Source of the DNA: CCY15215 sp034932145 | GTDB taxonomy: Bacteria; Cyanobacteriota; Cyanobacteriia; Cyanobacteriales; Spirulinaceae | NCBI RefSeq assembly: GCF_034932145.1 | Contig: NZ_JAYGHV010000124.1 | Location: 1-57,216 of the forward strand | Reading direction: 5' to 3' | Length of the DNA: 57,216 nt | Program-made: the position numbers and the translations under genes | Part shown: positions 7,959-16,703 of the stretch, one piece after another | How positions within the stretch are numbered: the stretch's first letter is position 1 | Layout of the letters: each line of letters begins with the position of its first letter | The notes under the pieces: generated by a model | What the model saw: only the letters and a program-made list of their open reading frames with translations | Databases searched by the model: none | Told to the model about the DNA's origin: nothing

Positions 7959-8768
7959 ATGGTGAAACACAAACGATTAAAGAGATTTCACTCTATTTTG
8001 TTTGTTTTTTTTGTTTGTTGTTTAGCGATCGCTTGTAGTGCAATCTCAGATAACATAGAAAAAAAAGTATCATTAAGTATTGGTGTCGATCCCACTTTTC
8101 CTCCTTTTGCAATGCAAGAGAATGAAAATCGAGTGATTGGATTTGAAATCGAGTTGATGCAGGCGATCGCCGACAGAGATGACATGAAAATTGAATGGAA
8201 AAATATAGCATTTGACCAATTAATTCCCACTCTAGAAAAAAGACAGATTCAGGCAATTATGAGTAGTATGAAAATTACGCCTAAGCGATCTGAAATTGTT
8301 GCTTTTTCTCGTCCCTATTTCCATTCCGGCCTGGCGATCGCTGTCCGAGATGAAGATAAAAAAATTAAAGGATTAAAGGATCTGGAAAATAAAATAATTG
8401 CCGTAGAAATTGGCACAGAAGGAGCTAGAGAAGCAGAGAAAATATTAGGGGCAAAAGTCAGTAAGTTTTCTTCTATTGCCATTGCTTTATACCAATTAAA
8501 GAATGGAACAATTGATGCAGTTCTTAACGATGCGGCTCTAACATTACACGCAATTAAAATTGGCAATTTAGATGGATTAAAAGTGATTGATGAATTATTA
8601 ACTCAGGAATATTATGGTATTGCACTGCCCAAAGATTCAGAATATCTAGAGCCAATCAACGATATCTTAGAAGAATTAATCGTCGATCGAACCTATGAAG
8701 AGCTTTATCGTCAGTGGTTTAATAGCGAACCGCATACCCTCCCCAAAATTGCTGCTAATCTAGAATAA
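7959..8768 (+). CDS. family 3 extracellular solute-binding lipoprotein (amino-acid type)
   Basis: A 269-residue protein with a lipoprotein signal ending in the lipobox LAIAC (Cys at about residue 26) and a complete SBP_bac_3 fold: GVDPTFPPFAMQ at the start of lobe 1, GFEIELMQAIA, then KITPKRSEIVAFSRPY, which holds the ligand-carboxylate Arg. This family binds polar or basic amino acids for ABC uptake. No permease or ATPase gene lies nearby, so it is an orphan. It may serve a distant transporter or act as a sensor. It converges on the next gene with a single base between the stop codons. Confidence 0.88.
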   Translation: MVKHKRLKRFHSILFVFFVCCLAIACSAISDNIEKKVSLSIGVDPTFPPFAMQENENRVIGFEIELMQAIADRDDMKIEWKNIAFDQLIPTLEKRQIQAIMSSMKITPKRSEIVAFSRPYFHSGLAIAVRDEDKKIKGLKDLENKIIAVEIGTEGAREAEKILGAKVSKFSSIAIALYQLKNGTIDAVLNDAALTLHAIKIGNLDGLKVIDELLTQEYYGIALPKDSEYLEPINDILEELIVDRTYEELYRQWFNSEPHTLPKIAANLE

Positions 8769-8769
8769 A

Positions 8770-10881
8770 TTAAATGCGATCTTCCAATACGATCGCCTTT
8801 TCTCCTTTGTTCTTAAGGGACTGGCGATCGCGCTGGAAGTTGGCGATCGTCGTCCAAAACCATCCCCCAACAAAAGGCAACCATAAAAATAATCGTGCTG
8901 ATTCATTCATCCACCAATCATAGATTCCTAATGCGGCACGGTATTGTAAAATAAAATAAATAAATACTGTCATGCTAATCAGTTTTGTCCCTAAATTACG
9001 ACTTGCTACGGCAAAAGGAACGAGCCAACTAAAATACCAAGCATGAATGATAGGAGAAAAGATAAATAACGTAAAAAAGTATGTTTCTGTAAAATTACGA
9101 AAACTTTTAATTCTCCACAGCATAATCAGCCCGATCGCCAAGAGAGGAAGCGCTAAACTCGAATTATCTGTCAAAAGAAATCCCCATTTCTGCAAAAAAT
9201 AAGGCAGGAAATCTGCACTACGACCATGAACCACAAAATCTGAATTACCAGCACTATAGGGCAAAATAGGACAGCGATCGCCAAAACAAAAAGGAATTCC
9301 ACTGATGAGTAAAGGGAGAAAACCGCAAGCTAAAACCGCGATCGCTTTTTGCATTCCTTTTCGTTTCAATGCCTGCCAGAGAAGAAAGCCTAAAATCGGC
9401 AGAGAAGTCCATTTAATGGCAATACTAACCCCTAATAAAAGTGCCGTACCGAGATAATTTTTATTGTTTGCATTCGCGTCAAATAACAACCACGCCGCCA
9501 CTAAAGGTAAAATAAACCAACTATCATAATGTCCGCCTCCTGCAAAAGAATATAAAATCAAAGGATTCCAAGCATAGACAATGGTTTGAACATAGCCAAA
9601 TTTTCGACTGAGTAACCCACAAATCAATAAATCTGAGATAATAAAACTTAACTTAAAGAGAATAACACTGGGAGAAATACTCGCTAAAATCCGAAAACCA
9701 AATTGAGTAATGGGAGGATAAATCGCTGAGAAATGTTTTAAGTTAATGAGTTCCCACCAATCAGTACGATAGGGAATTAATTCTGCGGCTTCCGGTGGGA
9801 GATCGTAAGGACTAAAGCCAATATTTTGTAGATATCCCTCCCATAAATAGCGCCAAATATCATCTCCTGGATACATAAACAGTAAAAGCAAGCGCAAGGC
9901 GATCGCAACTCCCCAAAACCAAGTTCCTTTTAGCGATCGCAGTCTCCAAGAAAAGACAAATCCGACACTCATAAGACCAATTCCCCCCCAAAATTTTGGC
10001 ACGGCTTCAACTTGCCGAAAATCGCCATAAGGAAGGATAAAAATAGTCCCGATCGCCAGCAATAATACACTCGCCCAAAGGAGAAGAAACTGCGGAGGAG
10101 TAAAACGTTTTAAGTTGCGTTGAAAATATAAATTTCCCAAGGTACTGAGAATAATTGTTCCCGCTTTCAAACTCCCCGCGATCGTCCCAGAAATCTTCGA
10201 TCGCCCCCCTTGTCTGGGATAATAATGAACGGGAATCTCACAAATATGTAATTGCTGTTCTACCGCCTTCACCTGCATTTCCACCGTCCAACCAAAGCCC
10301 CGATCCTGCATTTTTAGGGCTTCTAAGGCAGATCGACGCATCAAACGCAAGGGACCCAAATCTCGATAACAATAGCCCCAACCCAGTTGAATTAAAAATG
10401 TTGCTAGTCGATTGCCGAAGCGCTGCACAGAAGTGAGGTTTTCTCGTCCCTGTGCCGTCGCCCCCCGATCGCCGAGGATGAAATCATGGCGATCGCATCG
10501 GGCAAAAAATTGCGGGAGTTGTGCGATCGCGTCGCTACCATCTCCATCGCAAAATAAAATCCACTCGATCTCTGGGGGGATATCCTGTAACCCTCGCCAA
10601 CAGGCACAGCCATACCCAGCGATCGGTTCGTAAATCACTTCAGCCCCCGCAGATCGGGCGATCGCGGCACTGCGATCGCGACTGCCATTATCCACCACGC
10701 GAATGCGACTCAAGCCGATCGCCTGCAAATCCTCAATGACTGCCGCGATCGTAGCTTCTTCGTTGCAGACGGGGATAATGACCAAAATCTTGTTTAATGA
10801 GGGCATTTGGGCATCTGTGGGCGCATCTGGATCGGTTTTGTTGGGGGGAAGCGAGGAGAAATCGAATACACTAGCGGACAT
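8770..10881 (-). CDS. fusion of a GT2 (polyprenyl-phosphate hexose synthase-like) domain and a GT-C membrane glycosyltransferase
   Basis: 703 residues. Residues ~28-250 form a GT2 domain like dolichol-phosphate mannose synthase (ILVIIPVCNEE, VVDNGSRD, LFCDGDGSD, DLGPLRLMRR). From ~265 on, ten or more hydrophobic helices form a GT-C-like region with an acidic first loop (PGDDIWRYLWEG). Such a fusion could make a lipid-linked sugar on the inner face and use it outside, but substrate and acceptor are unknown. ATG at 10881 is used; MPSLNKILVII (10806) is an alternative and is closer to the conserved core. It lies at the edge of the polysaccharide region, consistent with envelope glycan work. Confidence 0.8.
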   Translation of the reverse strand: MSASVFDFSSLPPNKTDPDAPTDAQMPSLNKILVIIPVCNEEATIAAVIEDLQAIGLSRIRVVDNGSRDRSAAIARSAGAEVIYEPIAGYGCACWRGLQDIPPEIEWILFCDGDGSDAIAQLPQFFARCDRHDFILGDRGATAQGRENLTSVQRFGNRLATFLIQLGWGYCYRDLGPLRLMRRSALEALKMQDRGFGWTVEMQVKAVEQQLHICEIPVHYYPRQGGRSKISGTIAGSLKAGTIILSTLGNLYFQRNLKRFTPPQFLLLWASVLLLAIGTIFILPYGDFRQVEAVPKFWGGIGLMSVGFVFSWRLRSLKGTWFWGVAIALRLLLLFMYPGDDIWRYLWEGYLQNIGFSPYDLPPEAAELIPYRTDWWELINLKHFSAIYPPITQFGFRILASISPSVILFKLSFIISDLLICGLLSRKFGYVQTIVYAWNPLILYSFAGGGHYDSWFILPLVAAWLLFDANANNKNYLGTALLLGVSIAIKWTSLPILGFLLWQALKRKGMQKAIAVLACGFLPLLISGIPFCFGDRCPILPYSAGNSDFVVHGRSADFLPYFLQKWGFLLTDNSSLALPLLAIGLIMLWRIKSFRNFTETYFFTLFIFSPIIHAWYFSWLVPFAVASRNLGTKLISMTVFIYFILQYRAALGIYDWWMNESARLFLWLPFVGGWFWTTIANFQRDRQSLKNKGEKAIVLEDRI

Positions 10882-11069
10882 GGCTGAAAGAGACTCTAGG
10901 AGGGCGATCGCTTCACAATTTAACGCAATTCCCTGAATTATCTCTGAGAGTCAATTTAATTAAAATTTGGTTTTTGTATGATTAGACACGCAAAAAGTCA
11001 ATCTTTTGTAATAAAACGTTATAAAGTTCCCGTTTAACGCGAGAACCTATTCTGATTGAGGAGTGAATC

Positions 11070-11315
11070 ATGAAAACCACCACCCCAGATAATTGTCAAA
11101 CTTGTCCAATTTGTCGTGTTAAGATTGCCCATGATGACAAAGTATATTTTTCTTCTGGCCAACCCGGAACCCGCGCCCGTCTTTATGCCAGAGTGTGTCA
11201 GTATGCTAAAAAAGCTGGCTGTATTAACCAAAATAAAGAGGCGATCGGTACACTCACGAAATCTGACGGTTTTAGTACGGGAGAAGAAATCAAGAAAATG
11301 CTTAAAGCGAGTTAA
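11070..11315 (+). CDS. small cysteine-containing protein of unknown function
   Basis: 81 residues, basic. The N-terminus has CQTCPIC (Cys-x2-Cys-x2-Cys) and two further Cys occur later (VCQYAKKAGC), which could bind a metal or form disulfides. A good AGGAG site sits 7 bases before the ATG. It resembles hypothetical proteins widespread in cyanobacteria, but I know no function. It is divergent from the GT fusion gene. Confidence 0.6.
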   Translation: MKTTTPDNCQTCPICRVKIAHDDKVYFSSGQPGTRARLYARVCQYAKKAGCINQNKEAIGTLTKSDGFSTGEEIKKMLKAS

Positions 11316-11332
11316 TTAGTAACTATAATCAG

Positions 11333-11393
11333 GTCTAGGGTTGACAAAATCTACGATTTATGTATCCTGTAGGGGCGTTGTATGCAACGCCCT
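11333..11393 (+). repeat. dispersed palindromic repeat, copy 1 (GTTGACAAAA ... GTAGGGGCGTT type)
   Basis: About 60 bases beginning GGTCTAGGGTTGACAAAA and ending in a hairpin, GGGCGTTG (11373-11380) with CAACGCCC (11385-11392). The same unit occurs in reverse orientation at 41403-41463. It lies 18 bases after the small Cys-rich gene, where it could also act as a transcription end. Confidence 0.75.
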
Positions 11394-11445
11394 TAAAAAT
11401 GTCTTTAAATTGTTACTCTCTTCGTGAGTCTAATCATTTTTTCTC

Positions 11446-12912
11446 GTGTTATTTAACTCTTACATCTTCATCTTTTGTTTTCTACCGATCGCCGCGATCG
11501 GTTTTTTCGCACTCTCTCGTTTCCATTTGCAAAAAATTGCTTTCCTTTGGCTTGCTTTTACCTCTTTATTTTTTTATGGTTACTGGAATGTTTCCTATTT
11601 ACCACTTTTTATCATTTCAATTAGCATTAATTATACTCTAGGAAAAACAATAGAAAGAGTTCAGAATTCCCGATTTTTTCTGGTCTTGGGGATTATATTT
11701 AATTTAGGATTATTGGGATATTTTAAGTATAGCCAATTTTTTCTCGATTCTTTTCATCAAGTCTTTAATTTTCAAGTTCCTGAAGTTAATATTATTTTAC
11801 CTTTAGCGATTTCTTTTTACAGCTTTACCCAAATTGCCTATCTAGTGGATGCGTATCGAGGTCAAACTAAAGTTCACCACTATAATCTTTTATCTTATAG
11901 TTTATTTATTTCTTTTTTTCCTCAACTCATTGCTGGTCCAATTCTACGTTATAACGAACTGGTACCGCAGTTTCAAAAATCGCAACTTTTTATATTGTCT
12001 CAGAAAAACATCGCGATGGGACTGACTCTGTTTATTTTAGGATTATCTAAAAAAGTGGCGATCGCAGATAATTTGTCACCTTGGGTTGCTAATATTTTTC
12101 AGAATCCTAATGACATTACAATTCTAGAAGCATGGCTTGGTTCCTTAGCTTATACTTTACAGCTTTATTTTGACTTCTCCGGTTATTCAGACATGGCCAT
12201 TGGTTTAGGTTGGTTGTTTAATATTCATTTACCTATTAACTTTAATTCTCCTTATAAAGCTATTTCTATTATTGATTTTTGGCGACGTTGGCATATTACT
12301 TTATCTCATTTTTTGCGCGATTATCTTTATATTCCTCTCGGTGGAAATCGTCTCGGAAAAATTAGACAATATCTTAATTTGATGATTACAATGTTACTAG
12401 GAGGATTATGGCATGGTGCAGGTTGGACTTTTATTATTTGGGGAGGACTACATGGCTCTTTATTAGTAATTAATAATATTTGGAGAGGTTCTCAATGGCA
12501 ATTTTCTAGAATTTTAGGCTGGTTTTTAACATTTTTCATAGTTGTTTTAGGTTGGGTTATTTTTCGGGCTTCAAATCTAAAAGATGCCATAGAAATTATC
12601 CAAACTATGTTAGGAATTAATTCTATAATATTACCAAGTTCTTATCAAACTATTGTCGAGTTTATCTTTCCTTTTACCTCTTTTCAATATCAAGGATGGA
12701 GTCAATTTTCCCATTTCCCCGATATTGGCTTTCAAAAAAGTATTTTAGTGATATTTTGCTTGATTTTCGGGGTTGTATTCTTACCAAATACACAAGAAAT
12801 AATGGAACGTTTTAAACCAACTTTACCAGTAGCTTTTTGTATAGGTTTATTAGCTACTTTTTGTCTAATTTCTCTCAATCAGGTTTCTGAATTTCTTTAT
12901 TTTCAGTTTTAA
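11446..12912 (+). CDS. MBOAT-family O-acyltransferase (AlgI-like)
   Basis: 488-residue polytopic membrane protein of the alginate O-acetyltransferase type. Conserved signs are the MLFNSYIFIFCFLP start, FFPQLIAGPILRY, LYFDFSGYSDMAIG, IDFWRRWHITLSHFLRDYLY and the catalytic-His motif GGLWHGAGWTF. It moves acetyl groups across the membrane to a glycan acceptor, usually handing them to an SGNH partner; that partner is the next gene, 2 bases downstream. The start is GTG (11446), which gives the family-typical N-terminus. It is AT-rich compared with its neighbours. The target polysaccharide is not known. Confidence 0.92.
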   Translation: MLFNSYIFIFCFLPIAAIGFFALSRFHLQKIAFLWLAFTSLFFYGYWNVSYLPLFIISISINYTLGKTIERVQNSRFFLVLGIIFNLGLLGYFKYSQFFLDSFHQVFNFQVPEVNIILPLAISFYSFTQIAYLVDAYRGQTKVHHYNLLSYSLFISFFPQLIAGPILRYNELVPQFQKSQLFILSQKNIAMGLTLFILGLSKKVAIADNLSPWVANIFQNPNDITILEAWLGSLAYTLQLYFDFSGYSDMAIGLGWLFNIHLPINFNSPYKAISIIDFWRRWHITLSHFLRDYLYIPLGGNRLGKIRQYLNLMITMLLGGLWHGAGWTFIIWGGLHGSLLVINNIWRGSQWQFSRILGWFLTFFIVVLGWVIFRASNLKDAIEIIQTMLGINSIILPSSYQTIVEFIFPFTSFQYQGWSQFSHFPDIGFQKSILVIFCLIFGVVFLPNTQEIMERFKPTLPVAFCIGLLATFCLISLNQVSEFLYFQF

Positions 12913-12914
12913 CA

Positions 12915-14096
12915 ATGAACAGAAGATATTTTTACTATCTCCAAATTCTCGCTATATTTATTAGCTTGCAGTCTTTGATAATTGTGGGATTTAATCTCCT
13001 TGTCGATCCTTATGGAATCTTCCAATTGATAACCCTAGAAAATTTTAATCAAGAAAAGCCAAGTAAAATCAAAAATCCTCGACTGTTTAAAGCGATCGAC
13101 ATTATTAATTTAAAACCTAAAACTATTTTACTGGGTTCATCGCGAACAGATTTAGGATTAGACCCCAATTATCCTTTATTAAAAGCCTATCCTCCTATCT
13201 ATAATTTAGGTATTCTGGGAGTTAATTCTTCTGAATTAAGATATTATTTTGAACACGCTCTTGTTAATCAAGATAACATACAAAGAGTTATTATCGGTCT
13301 CGATTTTTTTATGTTCAATACAAATAGAGATGATAAACCAGGTTTTAAGCAAAAACGTTTGCTAAAAAAACATTTGATTATATCCGATTTTGTTGACTCT
13401 ACTTTATCTACTAATGCTTTAAATGAAAGTTTTCAGACCATTTCTTTCAATCAAAGTCCCGATCGCCTAAGTCCCTATTTTTTAAACGGGATGTCTGATA
13501 CTGCTTATTTTTTGAAATATGTTCTCAAAAACACTTCAATAACAAAGGAATTCGATCGCTCTTTAACTCGCTTTTTAAGCGATCCGACACTTTACGGCAA
13601 TTATACATTATCTCCCGAAAGATTGGAAGATATGCAAAAAATTATCCGAGTTTGTCAAGAAAAAAAGATAGAATGTATTACTTTTATTTCTCCTGCTCAC
13701 GCTTTACAATGGGAAGCTATTCAAGTCGCTGGACTTTGGCCGGAGTTTGAAGAATGGAAGCAAGATTTAGTTCGTATTACACCTGTTTGGGATTTTTCTG
13801 GCTATAACAATATTACCACAGAACAGATCGATAATAAAATGAAAAATTATCTGGATAGTTCTCACTACACCAAAAAAGTTGGAGATTTAGTTTTACAGCG
13901 TATTTTACAAGGGAATGAAACTAATACATCTAATGATTTTGGGGTGCTAATTTCGCCGACTAATATAGAATCTCATCTTGTGAATCTGCGAAAAGAGCAA
14001 GAAACCTGGACAGCCAAAAATCCCGATTTAGTGGAATATGTCCAACAAATTAAAAGAAAAGTTGAAACGAAAAGGTTGAGGGAAGAAATGGAGTAA
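12915..14096 (+). CDS. SGNH-like (AlgJ/AlgX-type) partner of the MBOAT acyltransferase
   Basis: 393 residues with one N-terminal membrane anchor (about 8-30) and an extracytoplasmic SGNH-like fold. Motifs are LLGSSRTDLGLD (nucleophile Ser) and DSSHYTKKVG (Asp-x-x-His). Such proteins complete O-acetylation of exported polysaccharide with an MBOAT pump. The gene begins 2 bases after the MBOAT stop, so the two are co-transcribed. Its last 69 bases overlap the 3' end of the convergent SASA esterase gene. The C-terminal tail is highly charged and probably not catalytic. Confidence 0.8.
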   Translation: MNRRYFYYLQILAIFISLQSLIIVGFNLLVDPYGIFQLITLENFNQEKPSKIKNPRLFKAIDIINLKPKTILLGSSRTDLGLDPNYPLLKAYPPIYNLGILGVNSSELRYYFEHALVNQDNIQRVIIGLDFFMFNTNRDDKPGFKQKRLLKKHLIISDFVDSTLSTNALNESFQTISFNQSPDRLSPYFLNGMSDTAYFLKYVLKNTSITKEFDRSLTRFLSDPTLYGNYTLSPERLEDMQKIIRVCQEKKIECITFISPAHALQWEAIQVAGLWPEFEEWKQDLVRITPVWDFSGYNNITTEQIDNKMKNYLDSSHYTKKVGDLVLQRILQGNETNTSNDFGVLISPTNIESHLVNLRKEQETWTAKNPDLVEYVQQIKRKVETKRLREEME

Positions 14097-14933
14097 CCAA
14101 ACTCGAGCAAAGCGATCGCCTAGCAAAATATATCCTTCTGCTGTTAAGTGTACATTATCTTCCTGACGAGGTAAATCGAGAGTATCAAATACTGCTGTAT
14201 AAGGTGTATTTTGGGCAACTCTAAGTTGAGCATTTCTGACGCGATCGCCATAAGGAAAACTTCCTCTGGTGGTAATTTGTGCGCTGGTAAGGGGAATTTT
14301 AGCCAGAATAAAGGGAAGATGAGAATTGTCTAATTCTCGGCGAATTCCATCGATAAAGTGCCTTAAATTAGCCTCGTAACTTTCACCCCCAATGCGATCG
14401 CGAGCATCTGATTCTCCTTGCATCCAGAAAAAACCAGCAATTTGTGTATTATACCCCAATTCTTGCAGGTCAAAAATAGATTGCTTGAATCGTGCGATCG
14501 CATTATTATAAAGAGATGCACCGACTTTCCATTCTTCCCTTAAATTCGTTCCATCACGAGCATATTTAACCAGTGCAACTTGCTCTCCCAGAACTTTATG
14601 GAGTCGCAAACCGAGGGAAACTTCGGGACCGCAAGCAAACTTTTCTCGCTTTCCCATTCCACTAAAAGGTAAAGGCTCTGTAGGAGGGTCTAATTCAGTC
14701 CAAATATTATTTTCAGCGTACCATAATACCTCTTCTTGCGTCTTTTTGAATTCCTCAGAAATCTGGCTACAATCAGAAGTTGCACCGACCATATTAGATT
14801 GTCCAGCTAGGATAAAAACTTTAATCTTTGGTTGATTAAAATTTTGGGCTTGCGATCGCATTGACGGAGACAATACTGCAAAACCAAAAGCTGACATTAG
14901 CAAAATACTGCAAAAGAGAAATATTTTTTTCAT
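14028..14933 (-). CDS. sialate O-acetylesterase-like (SASA/CE6-type) secreted carbohydrate esterase
   Basis: 301 residues with a signal peptide (MKKIFLFCSILLMSAFGFAV) and SGNH-type esterase motifs VFILAGQSNMVG (Ser), FFWMQGESDA and DNVHLTAEGY (Asp...His). The family removes O-acetyl groups from sugars outside the cytoplasm. The start is ATG at 14931-14933; a longer frame from 14996 would overlap the upstream methyltransferase. It follows that gene by 23 bases, so the two form an operon. It faces the MBOAT/SGNH acetylation pair tail to tail, suggesting acetyl writing and erasing on one glycan (inference). Confidence 0.85.
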   Translation of the reverse strand: MKKIFLFCSILLMSAFGFAVLSPSMRSQAQNFNQPKIKVFILAGQSNMVGATSDCSQISEEFKKTQEEVLWYAENNIWTELDPPTEPLPFSGMGKREKFACGPEVSLGLRLHKVLGEQVALVKYARDGTNLREEWKVGASLYNNAIARFKQSIFDLQELGYNTQIAGFFWMQGESDARDRIGGESYEANLRHFIDGIRRELDNSHLPFILAKIPLTSAQITTRGSFPYGDRVRNAQLRVAQNTPYTAVFDTLDLPRQEDNVHLTAEGYILLGDRFARVWLLHFFPQPFRFNFSFNLLDIFH

Positions 14934-14956
14934 CTTTTTTCTAATTACCTGTTTAT

Positions 14957-15727
14957 TTAAGTAGTTTTTTGGCAAACTAGAGCAATACGACGACAATTTT
15001 TCTCATCGGTTAATAACAAATTATTACGATAATAATTGTATAGCTTTTGTAAGAGTATTTCATGATTTAAAATGAAGAAACGATTGTATAAAAAACGCTG
15101 CATCAGTCTCAAAGGACGAGAAGTTTTATGATTGAGGTAGTTAGCCTCTTCGATCTTAAAAAATGGACTTAAAACATTTTCTAAAGCATCTAAATCGAAA
15201 TGTTGATAATGTTTATCTTCGACTTTAATATTTTTGCTAGGAACTGTAAGCAGAAAATAACCATTATCTTTGAGATAATGAGATGCACCCTGTAAAAAAC
15301 TCGCGATCGCACTGGGTTCAATATGCTCCAATGTTTCAATTAAAGTAATAATATCAAACTTAAAATCAAATAAATTTTCTTCACTAATATCCCCACATCT
15401 CCATTCAATATTAGGATTCATGATCCTTGCAAAATCGATTGCACGTTGCGAGTAATCTAGTCCAATGACCTGTTTTCCAGAACTTTTTTTAGTTATTTCC
15501 CTAAGAAAGCGGCCATCTCCACAACCGAGATCGAGTAAAGATTCAAAGCCAATTTTCTCTGCTTTCTCTAAAATAAAATAGAGATAGGAAATATATTCGT
15601 AACCCCAAGATAATGATTGTGTCTGGGAGAAATGAACACCGTCCCATCTGGGAATATAATGATAGGGGTATTCGTATTCATTCTCTTGGATGATTTGGCG
15701 ATCGCTTAAAGAATTCGTGTTTGTCAT
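14957..15727 (-). CDS. class I SAM-dependent methyltransferase
   Basis: 256 residues. The SAM-binding motif LLDLGCGDGRFL is at about residues 64-75, followed by VIGLDYSQRAIDFA and the ITLIETLEHIEP segment. ATG at 15727 is chosen because AGGAAGGA lies 9 bases upstream; the frame is open to 15784, but no better start exists there. It sits among glycosyltransferases and upstream of the SASA esterase, so modification of a sugar or glycan precursor is a reasonable guess. The substrate cannot be read from the sequence. Confidence 0.82.
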   Translation of the reverse strand: MTNTNSLSDRQIIQENEYEYPYHYIPRWDGVHFSQTQSLSWGYEYISYLYFILEKAEKIGFESLLDLGCGDGRFLREITKKSSGKQVIGLDYSQRAIDFARIMNPNIEWRCGDISEENLFDFKFDIITLIETLEHIEPSAIASFLQGASHYLKDNGYFLLTVPSKNIKVEDKHYQHFDLDALENVLSPFFKIEEANYLNHKTSRPLRLMQRFLYNRFFILNHEILLQKLYNYYRNNLLLTDEKNCRRIALVCQKTT

Positions 15728-15776
15728 AATTTGTATCCTTCCTGTTTTTCCAGCATAGCCTATTTTTTGTCTAACC

Positions 15777-16703
15777 ATGCCCAAAATTTCGATTATTATC
15801 CCTGTCTACAATGGGGAAAAGACAATTCGAGAAACAATTGACTCGGTTTTCGCTCAAACTTTTCAAGACTGGGAACTCATTATCAGTAATGATGGGTCTA
15901 GCGATCGCACTTTAGAAATTGTTACAGCTATCTCCGATCCCCGCATTCGCATTATTTCTGATGTTAATGCGGGTCTTTCCGAGAGTCGCAACCGAGGAAT
16001 AAAGATTGCGATCGGTGCATATATTTCTTTTTTAGATGCTGACGATCTTTGGTCTTCTGATAAGTTAGAAGCACAACTACAAGCATTAGAAAACAATCCC
16101 GAAGCAGCAGTTGCTTATAGTTGGACGGATTATATTGACGATCGCGGAAACTGGGTGCGATCGGGTTTACATTTGAGTCCCCAAGGAAATGTTTTACCTG
16201 ACTTATTCCTGTGTAATTTCCTTGAAAATGGCTCTAATCTTTTGGTCCGTCGAGAAGCGATCGATCGCATCGGTGATTTTGAAACTTCTTTAACTTCTGC
16301 ACAAGATTGGGATTTTTATTTACGATTAGCCGATCGCTATCACTTTGTCCCCGTGTCGCGATCGCAGATTTTTTATCGTATTTCCGATACTTCTTTTTCG
16401 ACTAACTTACAACGTCATCACTCCCAAAGTTTGTTAGTTATAGAATGGGCTTTAAAGCGCAATCCAGAATTACTTCAACCTCTGAAAAAGAAAAGTTTAT
16501 CTCTTCTTTATAAATACTTAGCCTGCAAAGTTTTTTCAATTTCAGCGAATCGAAAAAATGGTAGATTGTCGCTTTATTTTAGTTGGCAATATTTCCGTTA
16601 TGAGTCCTTGACATTTTCAGGAATTAAATTGTTTTTTATTCTTTTCATTAAGGGCATATTTCTCACAGTTTTGGGTAATGAGAATTTATCCAAAAATAAT
16701 TAA
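15777..16703 (+). CDS. family 2 glycosyltransferase
   Basis: 308 residues. The N-terminal GT-A domain has SIIIPVYNGEKTI, ISNDGSSDRT and the metal-binding SFLDADDLW; the C-terminal ~80 residues are hydrophobic or basic and may touch the membrane. It probably adds a sugar to a lipid-linked polysaccharide. It is divergent from the methyltransferase and convergent with hpsE; the two stop codons share the palindrome TTAA at 16700-16703. Donor and acceptor are unknown. Confidence 0.87.
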   Translation: MPKISIIIPVYNGEKTIRETIDSVFAQTFQDWELIISNDGSSDRTLEIVTAISDPRIRIISDVNAGLSESRNRGIKIAIGAYISFLDADDLWSSDKLEAQLQALENNPEAAVAYSWTDYIDDRGNWVRSGLHLSPQGNVLPDLFLCNFLENGSNLLVRREAIDRIGDFETSLTSAQDWDFYLRLADRYHFVPVSRSQIFYRISDTSFSTNLQRHHSQSLLVIEWALKRNPELLQPLKKKSLSLLYKYLACKVFSISANRKNGRLSLYFSWQYFRYESLTFSGIKLFFILFIKGIFLTVLGNENLSKNN

